The position numbers and the translations under genes are program-made. A DNA stretch of 64,000 nt from JAFTYO01 sp045611785. Lineage in GTDB: Bacteria > Pseudomonadota > Alphaproteobacteria > RF32 > CAG-239. Location of the stretch: positions 1 through 64,000 of the forward strand of contig JAZKXV010000004.1 of the NCBI GenBank assembly GCA_045611785.1. Direction: 5' to 3'. The notes under the pieces are model-generated. The model was given only the letters and a program-made list of their open reading frames with translations. It was not told the origin of the DNA and made no database searches. Position 1 is the stretch's first letter. Each line of letters begins with the position of its first letter. Positions 24,945 through 33,601 of this stretch are shown one piece after another.

Positions 24945-24986
24945 TGCAATAGTTTGTATAGAGCTGCTTTTAACAAAGGGTATAAG

Positions 24987-26360
24987 ATGTTTGAAACATT
25001 AACCGACAAATTAGGATCAGTCTTTTCAAAAATCACCTCAAGGGGTGTTTTAACTGAAAATGATATAGATCAAGCAATGAGAGAAATACGCATTGCGTTA
25101 TTAGAGGCAGATGTTTCATTGCCTGTGGTTAAAGAATTTATTGCAAAAGTTAAAAGCGAAGCTATAGGCGAAAAGGTTGTTCGCTCAATTCAACCAGGAC
25201 AAATGGTTGTTAAAATAGTTCATGATGAATTAGTTAAGCTTTTAGGTGATGATGCTTGTTCATTAAATTTAAATGCAGTGCCACCAGTTGTAATTTTGAT
25301 GGTGGGTTTACAAGGTTCTGGTAAAACAACAACTTCTGCAAAAATTGCAGGTAAATTAAAGAAAAGCAAAAAAGTTTTAATGGCATCATTAGACGTATAT
25401 AGACCTGCAGCACAAGAGCAACTTGAACAGTTAGGTAAACAAATTGGTGTTGCAACCTTACCAATTGTTAAGGGAGAAAAACCTCAAGAAATTACCAGAC
25501 GAGCATTAAAAGATGCTAAAAATGGTGTTTATGATGTTTTGATTTTAGATACAGCAGGTAGATTGCATATAGATTCTGAGCTTATGACAGAGGTTAAAGA
25601 AATTAAACAAATTTCAAACCCATCAGAAGTTTTATTAGTTGCAGATGCACTTATTGGACAAGATGCATGCAATGTTGCAAAAGAGTTCAATGAACAAATT
25701 GGTATTACAGGTTTAGCTTTAACTCGAATTGATGGTTCATCTAGAGCAGGTGCTGCACTATCAATGAAAATGGTTTCCGGAGTTCCAATAAAGTTTTTGG
25801 GAATTGGTGAAAAGTTAGATGAAATTGAAGAATTTCATGCCGACAGAATTGCCGGACGTATATTAGGTCAGGGCGATGTGGTTTCTTTGGTCGAAAAAGC
25901 TATGGAAAGAGTTGATCGTGAAGAAACTGAGAAAATGGCGGCAAAAATGATGAAAGGTCATTTTGACCTAAACGATATGCTGAGTCAATTAAGACAAATG
26001 CAAAAGTTAGGAAGTATGGGTAGCATAATTTCCATGATTCCCGGACTTTCTAAATTCAAAAATCAGATTGAACAAGCCGGTATTGGTGATAATCTGATTA
26101 AAAAACAGGAGGCGATCATTCTTTCAATGACAAAAAAAGAAAGATCAAATCCGGATATCATCAAGGCGTCTCGCAAAAAAAGAATTGCGTCAGGCTCCGG
26201 TGTAGAAGTTCATGAGGTTAACAAGTTGCTTAAATCATATGAGCAAATGTCAACTATGATGAAACAAATGGGCAGATTTGGCGGAATGTCAGGTCTTGCA
26301 CAAATGATGAAAAGAAATCCACTGGGCAGTATGTTCGGCGGAATAAATAAAAAGTTTTAA
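24987..26360 (+). CDS. ffh: Signal recognition particle GTPase Ffh
   Basis: 457 residues from the ATG at 24987 with AAAGGG 6 bases upstream; an earlier in-frame start lacks support. N domain about 1-85, G domain about 95-295 with GLQGSGKTTTSAKIAG (G1), DVYRPAAQEQL (G2), DTAGRLH (G3) and the LTRIDG segment (G4, TRID for TKLD). The methionine-rich M domain (about 325-457) ends with repeated MM segments that bind signal sequences and 4.5S RNA. It targets nascent membrane proteins to FtsY. First gene of an operon with rpsP and trmD, a widespread arrangement, here behind a structured leader. Confidence 0.98.
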   Translation: MFETLTDKLGSVFSKITSRGVLTENDIDQAMREIRIALLEADVSLPVVKEFIAKVKSEAIGEKVVRSIQPGQMVVKIVHDELVKLLGDDACSLNLNAVPPVVILMVGLQGSGKTTTSAKIAGKLKKSKKVLMASLDVYRPAAQEQLEQLGKQIGVATLPIVKGEKPQEITRRALKDAKNGVYDVLILDTAGRLHIDSELMTEVKEIKQISNPSEVLLVADALIGQDACNVAKEFNEQIGITGLALTRIDGSSRAGAALSMKMVSGVPIKFLGIGEKLDEIEEFHADRIAGRILGQGDVVSLVEKAMERVDREETEKMAAKMMKGHFDLNDMLSQLRQMQKLGSMGSIISMIPGLSKFKNQIEQAGIGDNLIKKQEAIILSMTKKERSNPDIIKASRKKRIASGSGVEVHEVNKLLKSYEQMSTMMKQMGRFGGMSGLAQMMKRNPLGSMFGGINKKF

Positions 26361-26421
26361 GTCTTTGCCATAAGGGTTAAAACTTAAAGTGTGTTAATTT
26401 AACAAGAAAGGAAAAAATAAA

Positions 26422-26787
26422 ATGGCAGTTCGTATCAGACTTTCAAGAGGTGGTTCTAAAAAACGCCCTTTCTATCGTATTGTTGCTGCTGATCAACGCG
26501 CACCTCGCGATGGTAGATTCATTGAAAAATTAGGAACATATAACCCATTGTTACCTAGAGATCACGCTGAGCGTTTAGTTGTTGATCAAGAAAAAGTTGT
26601 AGCATGGATCAAAAAAGGTGCTCAACCTACTGAAAGATTACAAAAATTATTTGCAGGTCTCGGACTTTGCGAAGCTCCTGTTGTTCGTGAACAACCTAAA
26701 AAATCAGCTCCACGTGCTAAAACCGTTGAGAGAATGAAAGAAAAAGAAGCTAAAGCTGCTGCAAAAGCTGCAGAACAAGCTGAATAA
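26422..26787 (+). CDS. rpsP: 30S ribosomal protein S16
   Basis: 121 residues. The S16 core is VRIRLSRGGSKKRPFYRIV at the N-terminus, with DGRFIEKLGTYNP near residue 33. The C-terminus (about 85-121) is an Ala/Lys/Glu-rich extension typical of alphaproteobacterial S16. GAAAGGA lies 10 bases before the ATG. It lies 61 bases after ffh and ahead of rimM, in the conserved operon order. S16 binds 16S rRNA early in 30S assembly. Confidence 0.97.
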   Translation: MAVRIRLSRGGSKKRPFYRIVAADQRAPRDGRFIEKLGTYNPLLPRDHAERLVVDQEKVVAWIKKGAQPTERLQKLFAGLGLCEAPVVREQPKKSAPRAKTVERMKEKEAKAAAKAAEQAE

Positions 26788-26843
26788 TCTAAAAAATATA
26801 TTTTTGTTATTTTTATAAGAGACTTTACATAGGCAGAAAATAA

Positions 26844-27371
26844 ATGGAACGAATTTGTTTAGGAAAAATTACCGGCGTACATGGTATTAAAGGCGAAGTA
26901 AAAATCAAAAGCTTTACTTCATCTGATGCCGATATCGGAACATATGGTAATTTGGAAAATAAAGATGGTTCAAAAGTTTTCGCCATAAAAGTTATAGGAC
27001 ATAGCAAGGAATTGCTACGTTGTAAAATAAAAGGCATAGATGACCGAAATGCTGCTGAAACTCTTGTAGGTACAGAGCTTTATGTTAATCGTGAAGTTTT
27101 ACCCGATTTAGAAGAAGAGGAATACTATTTAGCTGATTTAATCGGCTTAAAAGTAATTGATAAAAACTCTGAATTGGAAGTTGGTACTGTTGCCGGAGTG
27201 TATAATTTTGGTGCAGGAGATATTTTGGAAATAAAGGTTAATTCTACTAATAAATTAGAGATGATTCCTTTTACTAAAGAATATGTTCCTGACGTTAAAA
27301 TTAGTGACAATTACATAACAGTTTCATCAGTGATGATGAATTATGTTATTGAAGATAAAGAGGAAGAATAA
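26844..27371 (+). CDS. rimM: 16S rRNA processing protein RimM
   Basis: 175 residues. The N-terminal RimM barrel begins ICLGKITGVHGIKGEVKI, the family signature. The C-terminal PRC-type barrel has EEYYLADLIGLKVID and ends in MIPFTKEYVPDVKI. RimM binds S19 and helps fold the 30S head. It stops two bases before the trmD start, so translational coupling is likely. The preceding ribosome-binding site is weak (AGGC about 10 bases from the ATG). Confidence 0.96.
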   Translation: MERICLGKITGVHGIKGEVKIKSFTSSDADIGTYGNLENKDGSKVFAIKVIGHSKELLRCKIKGIDDRNAAETLVGTELYVNREVLPDLEEEEYYLADLIGLKVIDKNSELEVGTVAGVYNFGAGDILEIKVNSTNKLEMIPFTKEYVPDVKISDNYITVSSVMMNYVIEDKEEE

Positions 27372-27372
27372 G

Positions 27373-28062
27373 ATGAAGGTTAAGCTTTTAACTCTTTATC
27401 CTGAAATTTTTCCCGGCTTTTTAGGTCATTCAATTACAGGAAAAGCCTTAAGCGAGGGCAAATGGTCGTTCGAAACCGTCAACATCAGAGATTATGCTTT
27501 TGATAAGTATGGCTCAGTTGATGATACTCCTTGTGGAGGAGGAGCTGGAATGGTTATGAGACCGGATGTTTTAGGAGCTGCATTGAAAGCAAATTATACA
27601 TCTGGAAAGTTGATTTACATGAGTCCGAGAGGAGAGCCATTAAATCAGTCAAAAGTGCATAGTTTAGCAACTGAGACAGAATTAACCATAATATGCGGTC
27701 GCTTTGAAGGTGTTGATGAGAGGGTTTTAGAAGCTTATAATGTGGAAGAAATCAGTATTGGTGATTATGTCTTAACAGGTGGCGAACAAGCTGCAATGAT
27801 AATGCTAGACAGCATTATAAGGTTGTTGCCCGATGTATTAGGAAATGCTCAGTCATTTGAAGATGAAAGCTTTGAAAATAACTTATTGGAATATCCTCAA
27901 TATACTCGTCCGATAGAGTGGGAAGGTAGAAAAGTTCCGGAAGTGTTATTAAGCGGTCATCATAAAAATATTGAGAATTGGCGTAAAGAACAGTCTATAA
28001 AAATAACAAAAGCGAAAAGGCCGGACCTTTTGAAAAAATATCTTGATTTACAAAAGGTTTAG
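27373..28062 (+). CDS. trmD: tRNA (guanine-37-N1)-methyltransferase
   Basis: 229 residues from the ATG at 27373; AGGA lies 8 bases upstream inside the end of rimM. The SPOUT knot is recognisable: KLLTLYPEIFPGFLGHSI at the start, DDTPCGGGAGMVMRPD (about 48-63), ICGRFEGVDERV, and the SAM-binding ISIGDYVLTGGEQAAM (about 127-142). The enzyme methylates G37 of tRNAs to prevent +1 frameshifting. It sits between rimM and rplS in the standard operon. Confidence 0.98.
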   Translation: MKVKLLTLYPEIFPGFLGHSITGKALSEGKWSFETVNIRDYAFDKYGSVDDTPCGGGAGMVMRPDVLGAALKANYTSGKLIYMSPRGEPLNQSKVHSLATETELTIICGRFEGVDERVLEAYNVEEISIGDYVLTGGEQAAMIMLDSIIRLLPDVLGNAQSFEDESFENNLLEYPQYTRPIEWEGRKVPEVLLSGHHKNIENWRKEQSIKITKAKRPDLLKKYLDLQKV

Positions 28063-28102
28063 GTATATAAGATAACAAAATTTTTTAATAAGGGTAAAAC
28101 TG

Positions 28103-28498
28103 ATGAACATACTTGAAAATATTGAAAAAGAGCAAATTGCAAAGCTCACCGAAGGTAAAAACCTTCCGGATTTTAAAGCCGGCGATACCTTAAAAGTTCA
28201 CACAAAAGTTAAAGAAGGTGATCGTGAACGTATTCAGGTTTATGAAGGTGTTTGTATTGCTCGTAAAAATGATGGTTTAAACTCATCTTTCACAGTTAGA
28301 AAAATTTCTTTCGGTGAAGGTGTAGAGCGTGTATTCCCGCTTTATTCTCCAAACGTAGCAAAAATTGAAGTTGCTCGTATTGGTAAAGTACGTCGTGCAA
28401 AACTTTATTTCTTGCGTGCATTACGCGGTCGTTCTGCTCGTATTGCTGACGATTTGTCTGCAACATCAAAAGCAGCCGCTGAAAAAGCAGAAAAATAG
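28103..28498 (+). CDS. rplS: 50S ribosomal protein L19
   Basis: 131 residues. Core signatures are LPDFKAGDTLKVHTKVKEGD, RIQVYEGVCIARK, SFTVRKISFGEGVERVFPLY, and KVRRAKLYFLR near residue 97. The C-terminal Ala/Lys-rich tail is common in alphaproteobacteria. L19 lies at the 30S-50S interface. It is the last gene of the ffh operon, followed by two strong hairpins. Confidence 0.98.
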   Translation: MNILENIEKEQIAKLTEGKNLPDFKAGDTLKVHTKVKEGDRERIQVYEGVCIARKNDGLNSSFTVRKISFGEGVERVFPLYSPNVAKIEVARIGKVRRAKLYFLRALRGRSARIADDLSATSKAAAEKAEK

Positions 28499-28520
28499 TT
28501 TTATAAATAATAAGACAATA

Positions 28521-28557
28521 AAAAGCTCATCGGTTAATCAATCGATGAGCTTTTTTT
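28521..28557 (+). terminator. Terminator of the ffh-rplS operon
   Basis: AAAAGCTCATCG / CGATGAGCTTTT (28521-28532 and 28543-28554) with a 10-base loop and a long U-tract. Confidence 0.9.
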
Positions 28558-28613
28558 ATTTAAGATTTAATATCAATACTGATCATAATCAAATGTGATT
28601 AAATCAGAAAATA

Positions 28614-28643
28614 AAAAAGCACACCTTTTATGGTGTGCTTTTT
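28614..28643. terminator. Terminator of pta-ackA
   Basis: AAAAAGCACACC / GGTGTGCTTTTT with a 6-base loop. It works in both orientations and lies 17 bases past the ackA stop on the minus strand. Confidence 0.88.
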
Positions 28644-28659
28644 ATTGATAAAATACAAT

Positions 28660-29838
28660 TTAGAATGCCAAAGCCATTGTGTCTTTAGCAATCATAAGTT
28701 CTTCGTCTGTTGGAATAACGAAAACTTTTACTTTTGATTCTGGTGTTGAAATTTCAATAGTTTGACCACGTTTATTGTTATTTTCTTCATTTAATCCAAT
28801 ACCTAAATAAGATAAACGTTCAATAACCATTTTACGAACCAAAGCAGCATTCTCACCAACACCTGCAGTAAATACAATTGCATCTACACCACCTAAAACA
28901 GCAATGTAAGCACCGATATAACGTAATAAGTTATGAATATATACTTTCATAGCGTTAGTTGCTCTTTCTTCACCGCTTAAATAGTTGGCTTCAACATCTC
29001 TGTTATCAGAAAAACCGCATACACCGAGCATACCGCTTTGTTTGTTCATTAAAGCGTTAACTTCATCAAGTGATTTACCTAAATTTTTCATGATGTGGAG
29101 TGGAATATAAGGATCGATATCACCTGAACGAGTTCCCATAACAACACCAGCCAATGGTGTAAATCCCATAGATGTATCAACGCATTTGCCGTTATTAACA
29201 GCTGAAATAGAAGCCCCGTTACCTAAGTGGCAAGTAATAATTTTACCTTCTTTACCAATGAGTTTTGCAGCTTCATTTGCAACATAAGCATGAGATGTTC
29301 CATGGAAACCGTAACGGCGAATTTTGTGTTTTGTATAAAGTTCGTCAGGTAATGCATATAAAAATGCTTCTTTGCCCATTGTTTGGTGGAAAGCAGTATC
29401 AAAAACAGCCACTTGAGGAACGTTTGGTAATAAGCTTTCAACAGCTTTAATACCTAAAACGTTAGCAGGGTTGTGTAAAGGAGCTAATTCTGATAATTCT
29501 TCAATTTGTTGAAGAGCTTCTTTTGTGATAAGAGCAGAAGACTTAAATACTTCACCACCGTGAACAACACGATGACCTACTGCGCTTAATTCGTCCATAG
29601 AACCAAGAGGACCGCTTAAAAGCATATCCAAAACTTCTTTAATTGCTTCAGTATGAGTTGGCAAATCAACTTCTTTAGTTTGTTTATTGTCACCTGCTTT
29701 TAATACAACATTAGAGCCTTGAATTCCGATGCGGTCAGCTAAACCTTTAGCTAAAACTTCGTAGTTATCACCTTCAACATTAAAAAGTTGATATTTTAAT
29801 GATGAAGAGCCAGAGTTTAAAACCAAAATTTTTTTCAT
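28660..29838 (-). CDS. ackA: Acetate kinase
   Basis: 392 residues. The ASKHA signatures are NSGSSSLKYQLF (about 8-19), the HGTSH loop in RYGFHGTSHAYVA, HLGNGASISAV and TAGVGENAALVR. The enzyme interconverts acetyl phosphate plus ADP and acetate plus ATP, yielding ATP in overflow or fermentative metabolism. AAAAAAGGAA lies before the ATG. It follows pta by 20 bases in one operon. Confidence 0.98.
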   Translation of the reverse strand: MKKILVLNSGSSSLKYQLFNVEGDNYEVLAKGLADRIGIQGSNVVLKAGDNKQTKEVDLPTHTEAIKEVLDMLLSGPLGSMDELSAVGHRVVHGGEVFKSSALITKEALQQIEELSELAPLHNPANVLGIKAVESLLPNVPQVAVFDTAFHQTMGKEAFLYALPDELYTKHKIRRYGFHGTSHAYVANEAAKLIGKEGKIITCHLGNGASISAVNNGKCVDTSMGFTPLAGVVMGTRSGDIDPYIPLHIMKNLGKSLDEVNALMNKQSGMLGVCGFSDNRDVEANYLSGEERATNAMKVYIHNLLRYIGAYIAVLGGVDAIVFTAGVGENAALVRKMVIERLSYLGIGLNEENNNKRGQTIEISTPESKVKVFVIPTDEELMIAKDTMALAF

Positions 29839-29858
29839 ATTTCAAATTCCTTTTTTTA

Positions 29859-30863
29859 TTATTGATGATGAGCTTGTAAACAAGTAATTGCGATTGCACC
29901 TGCGATATCTTCAGCAAAAGCTCCGCGTGATAAATCGTTAACAGGAGCATTCAAACCTTGCAAAATTGGTCCGTAAGCTTCGCAACCGCCTAAACGTTGT
30001 AATAATTTATAGCAAATATTACCTACATCCAAATTAGGCATAATTAAAACTTTTGCATTTCCGGCAACATGGCTTGTAGGAGCTTTTTTAGCCGCTACAA
30101 CATTATCAACAGCGGCATCTCCTTGAAGCTCACCATCAAGTTCAATACCCAAATTAGCATATTCGTCTGATTTTAACATTTCTTTTGCTAAATTAGTTGC
30201 GTTTTTAACTTTATCAACCATTTCACCTTTACCGGAACCATAAGTAGAAAATGATAACATAGCCACTTTAGGTTCAATGCCAAACTGTATAGCTGTTTCG
30301 GCAGAAGTAACAGCTATGTCAGCAAGTTCTTTTTCATTTGGGTTAATTACCACGCCGCAATCTGACATTATATAAGGAGTGTCATTAGCAACTAAAATTA
30401 AAAACGAAGACACGCTTCTATCTTTTTTTGCCGATTTTATAATTTGCAGCGCAGGTCTTACTGTATCGGCAGTTGAATGATTTGCACCTGATACCATGCC
30501 ATCTGCATCACCGGCTTTAACCATTAAAGTACCGAAATAGTTATAGTTAAGAGCTGTTTTTGCAGCATCTTCTTGGGTCATGCCTTTATCTTTGCGTAAT
30601 TCATATAAAAGGTTTGTATATTTATCTAAATTAGCAGAAGTTTCCGGTTTAACAACTGTGATATCATCCATGCCCCAATTATTTTGTTTATAAAAATCTT
30701 TAATTTGATCTTCGTCACCTAAAATAACTATTTTAGCTGCTTTAGCGTCTGTAATAATATGAGCAGCAGTTAAAACTCTTTGATCTTCACCTTCAGGTAA
30801 AACAATGGTCTTAACATTTTCGGCAGCCTTATCCATGATGCCTGATAAAAATTTGCTTAACAT
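29859..30863 (-). CDS. pta: Phosphate acetyltransferase, short form
   Basis: 334 residues from the ATG at 30863, chosen for AAGGA 8 bases upstream; a start 14 codons earlier is unsupported. It is only the catalytic Pta domain, without the N-terminal DRTGG/AAA part of long Pta. Motifs include VLPEGEDQRVLTAA, VSGANHSTADTVRPALQI and the C-terminal LQGLNAPVNDLSRGA. It makes acetyl phosphate from acetyl-CoA. With ackA it forms the acetate pathway and first gene of the operon. Confidence 0.97.
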   Translation of the reverse strand: MLSKFLSGIMDKAAENVKTIVLPEGEDQRVLTAAHIITDAKAAKIVILGDEDQIKDFYKQNNWGMDDITVVKPETSANLDKYTNLLYELRKDKGMTQEDAAKTALNYNYFGTLMVKAGDADGMVSGANHSTADTVRPALQIIKSAKKDRSVSSFLILVANDTPYIMSDCGVVINPNEKELADIAVTSAETAIQFGIEPKVAMLSFSTYGSGKGEMVDKVKNATNLAKEMLKSDEYANLGIELDGELQGDAAVDNVVAAKKAPTSHVAGNAKVLIMPNLDVGNICYKLLQRLGGCEAYGPILQGLNAPVNDLSRGAFAEDIAGAIAITCLQAHHQ

Positions 30864-30943
30864 AGAATTTGTCCTTATTAAAGAAGTTAAATTTTTGATA
30901 TACAAAATTAAGCACTATATTGCACAAATGTCCATAAAAAGTT

Positions 30944-30972
30944 TTGATTTTTGCAAGAAATTATAATAATAT
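30944..30972 (+). promoter_or_regulatory. Probable promoter of DUF2066-perM
   Basis: TTGATT (30944-30949), 17 bases, TAATAT (30967-30972). About 35 bases of leader follow. Confidence 0.5.
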
Positions 30973-31013
30973 GCAGAGCATATGTAATGTCATAAGTATA
31001 AGGCTGATTGATT

Positions 31014-32042
31014 ATGAAGTGGATTTATGTTTTTTTACTGAGTTTGTGTTTAGTTTTTAATGCAAAAGCTAATAATGGTTTTGATGTCGGAATCAGTGTT
31101 AATGAACAGGGTGAAAACTCTGCTCAAGCAAAACAATTAGCAATGAGCAAAGCATATAAAGAAGCATTTTTAAAAGTAAGCGCCAGACTTATTGATGCCC
31201 AAAATATTAAGCAATTGGAAGAGCTTACAGATGATCAGGTTTCGCACTTTATTCGTGAAGTTGAACTTGTGGCAGAAAAAAGTACATCAACTTCATATAT
31301 GGCAGATTTAAATATCACAATAAATGAAAAGTTATTAAAACAATATTTAACTGAAAATAATTTGCTTAACAGCAATGCTATGCCTTCAAAAGTTTTAGTG
31401 ATACCTGTTTTCAGCGATACAGAATATAAAGACAAGGTTTTGTTTGAAGACGGAAATATATGGAGAAATTCATGGCTTGAAAAAGGTCAAATAAAATCAG
31501 GCAATTTTGACTTTGATATCATTGTTGATAATCCAGAAAACCGTAATGCAATAAGTAGTGAACAATTCGATTCGATAGATAAAAGTTTATATGAAAATTT
31601 GCGCATCATTAATGGTGTGGAAAACATATTTATTGCAAATGCAATCAGGGCAGGCGAAACAACCTTGGTTCTTAATATAAAATCTTATCCGAAGAAATCA
31701 CAAAAAAGCTTTGTTGTAAACGATAATCATCCATTTGAAAAAGCAATTGAGCAAACAGTTTCTTATGTAACAGATTTTATGCAAAATAAAGTTATTGACC
31801 AACCTGTTTTGCAAGGTAATGTAGATATAGTTTCTAAAATTAAATTAAAAGATTGGCTTGAAATTGAAAAACAGTTAAATACGATATCTCAAATTAAAAA
31901 GGTTGAACTTAAAACCTTTGGCATTGAATATGTCGTTTTTTCAATAGATTTTTCAGGAAGTTTTGATTCTGTTATTACCTTGTTGGCGCAAAAAGGTCTG
32001 TATCTTCAATTAATTGATGGTTATTATGTGCTAACAAAATAA
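31014..32042 (+). CDS. DUF2066 secreted protein
   Basis: 342 residues from the ATG at 31014. An N-terminal signal peptide (KWIYVFLLSLCLVFNAKA) is followed by the DUF2066 pattern: VGISVNEQGENSAQAKQLAMSKAY..AF.KVSARL, then SYMADLNITINEKLLKQYL and the VLVIPVF..T strand. The function of the family is unknown, but its pairing with a PerM-type permease is conserved in alphaproteobacteria, which argues for a shared envelope role. The permease begins 9 bases after its stop, in the same operon. Confidence 0.85.
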   Translation: MKWIYVFLLSLCLVFNAKANNGFDVGISVNEQGENSAQAKQLAMSKAYKEAFLKVSARLIDAQNIKQLEELTDDQVSHFIREVELVAEKSTSTSYMADLNITINEKLLKQYLTENNLLNSNAMPSKVLVIPVFSDTEYKDKVLFEDGNIWRNSWLEKGQIKSGNFDFDIIVDNPENRNAISSEQFDSIDKSLYENLRIINGVENIFIANAIRAGETTLVLNIKSYPKKSQKSFVVNDNHPFEKAIEQTVSYVTDFMQNKVIDQPVLQGNVDIVSKIKLKDWLEIEKQLNTISQIKKVELKTFGIEYVVFSIDFSGSFDSVITLLAQKGLYLQLIDGYYVLTK

Positions 32043-32051
32043 GAGGAATTG

Positions 32052-33179
32052 ATGAAAAAAATAGTTTTAAGTAAAGATGCAAAAAACAAAATCAAACCGC
32101 AAAATAAGCAAAAATTTTTTAAGTTTAGAAAACATAATAATGTATATGTATGGTTGCTTATTTTAACAATATTTTGTTTTGCCGTATATGCATTGCGCTC
32201 TGTTTTATTACCGTTTGTTGCCGGCATTGTTTTAGGATATTTATTTGATCCGATGGCAAGCAAATTTGAAAAGTGGGGAATGTCTCGAACCCTTGCTACA
32301 ATTTTAGTGTTTTTGGTCGTTATAATAGTTGCAGTACCTTCAATTTTATTAATTTTTAGTGTGATTGATAGTCAGTTGACCATATTTGTTGAGGCAGCAC
32401 CTGTTTACATATCTTCTTTTATAAAGAAAGCAGAACCTATTATGTTAGATTTACATAATAAATTTCCGACACTGGAGCTAAATTCTTTGCCGGAGATAAT
32501 AAAAAATAATCTTACTAATGGTTTGCAGTTTGGTGGTAAATTGTTAAAAGGGATTATAAGCAATGGTTTTGCTTTGATAAACTTACTTTCCTTAATACTA
32601 ATTACTCCGGTTGTGGCATTTTACATGTTAAGAGATTGGGATACATTTGTTAAAAAAGTAGATAATCTGTTACCTCGCAAATCAAAAAATACAATACGTG
32701 AACAGTTCAAATTAATCGATAAAGCACTTTCAGGTTTTATTAGAGGACAACTTAGTGTATGTCTGATTTTGGGTGCATATTATTCTTTAGGTTTGCATAT
32801 GGTTGGTTTAGAATTAGGTTTATTGGTAGGCTTTTTAGCCGGGATCATATCTTTTATTCCGTATGTTGGCAGTATATCCGGATTCTTAATTAGCATAATA
32901 TTGGCGTCTGCTCAATTTGGTGATATGACTAAAATTATTGAAGTGGTTGCAGTTTTTGCCATTGGGCAATTTGTTGAAGGTAATTTCTTAACACCTAAAT
33001 TAGTTGGCGATAATATAGGTTTGCATCCTGTTTGGGTAATGTTTGCATTGCTTGCAGGAGGTGTTTTGCTTGGCTTTTTAGGCTTAATGATAGCTGTTCC
33101 TGTGGCCGCTATAATTGGCGTATTATGCAGATATGCAATTAACAATTATAAAAACAGCAGTTTATATTTAGAAGATTGA
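32052..33179 (+). CDS. AI-2E/PerM-family membrane permease
   Basis: 375 residues. A basic N-terminus (1-38) precedes paired helices (about 40-58, 60-75, 85-110), a central soluble region, and four or more C-terminal helices (about 175-200, 235-290, 300-355). ISFIPYVGSISGFLISI and the GNFLTPKLVGDNIGLHPV segment are signatures of the family once named for AI-2 export (TqsA/PerM). Some members are Na+(Li+)/H+ antiporters, and others are unassigned. GAGGA lies just before the ATG. The partner DUF2066 gene is directly upstream; the hda gene often found next in this locus is absent. Confidence 0.9.
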   Translation: MKKIVLSKDAKNKIKPQNKQKFFKFRKHNNVYVWLLILTIFCFAVYALRSVLLPFVAGIVLGYLFDPMASKFEKWGMSRTLATILVFLVVIIVAVPSILLIFSVIDSQLTIFVEAAPVYISSFIKKAEPIMLDLHNKFPTLELNSLPEIIKNNLTNGLQFGGKLLKGIISNGFALINLLSLILITPVVAFYMLRDWDTFVKKVDNLLPRKSKNTIREQFKLIDKALSGFIRGQLSVCLILGAYYSLGLHMVGLELGLLVGFLAGIISFIPYVGSISGFLISIILASAQFGDMTKIIEVVAVFAIGQFVEGNFLTPKLVGDNIGLHPVWVMFALLAGGVLLGFLGLMIAVPVAAIIGVLCRYAINNYKNSSLYLED

Positions 33180-33190
33180 TAATATAAAAA

Positions 33191-33212
33191 AACCGCCTTT
33201 AGACAGGCGGTT
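33191..33212. terminator. Terminator between perM and gapR
   Basis: AACCGCCT / AGGCGGTT with a 6-base loop. A run of seven U follows on the minus strand, so it chiefly serves gapR. Confidence 0.8.
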
Positions 33213-33228
33213 AAGGTTTGATATAAAA

Positions 33229-33471
33229 TTACATATCCAATGCTTTACGATAAGTTTCAAGTAAGAAGTCTTCTTCTTCACGTGCAGAATCTTCCATTTT
33301 GCGGAGTTTGATAATAGCTTTCATTGTTTTAACATCAAAGCCAGCACTTTTAGCTTCAGCATAAACTTCTCTTATATCAGTCATTACTTCTTTTTTATCT
33401 TCTTCAAGTTTTTCAATTCGTTCAATAAGTGAACGTAGTCTATCTGTAGCAATTCCACCAACTTCTGTCAT
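33229..33471 (-). CDS. gapR: GapR nucleoid-associated protein (DUF2312)
   Basis: 80 residues: GGIATDRLRSLIERIEKLEEDKK, then DIREVYAEAKSAGFD and KAIIKLRKMED, close to the DUF2312 consensus, which is almost confined to alphaproteobacteria. In Caulobacter GapR binds overtwisted AT-rich DNA ahead of replication forks and assists topoisomerases. Helical dimer/tetramer regions span most of the length. AAGGAG lies 8 bases before the ATG, a strong ribosome-binding site. It is a single gene between perM and pyk. This is the best single clade marker in the window. Confidence 0.96.
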   Translation of the reverse strand: MTEVGGIATDRLRSLIERIEKLEEDKKEVMTDIREVYAEAKSAGFDVKTMKAIIKLRKMEDSAREEEDFLLETYRKALDM

Positions 33472-33601
33472 AATTTTATCTCCTTATAAATTATATTTTA
33501 AGTTTTTAAGTGTTTAAGAAGTTAACAAACTTGATTATATTTTACAAGTAATAATTTTTGTTATATAAGAAAATAAGTTTAAAAAATGACAAGGAGTAAT
33601 T

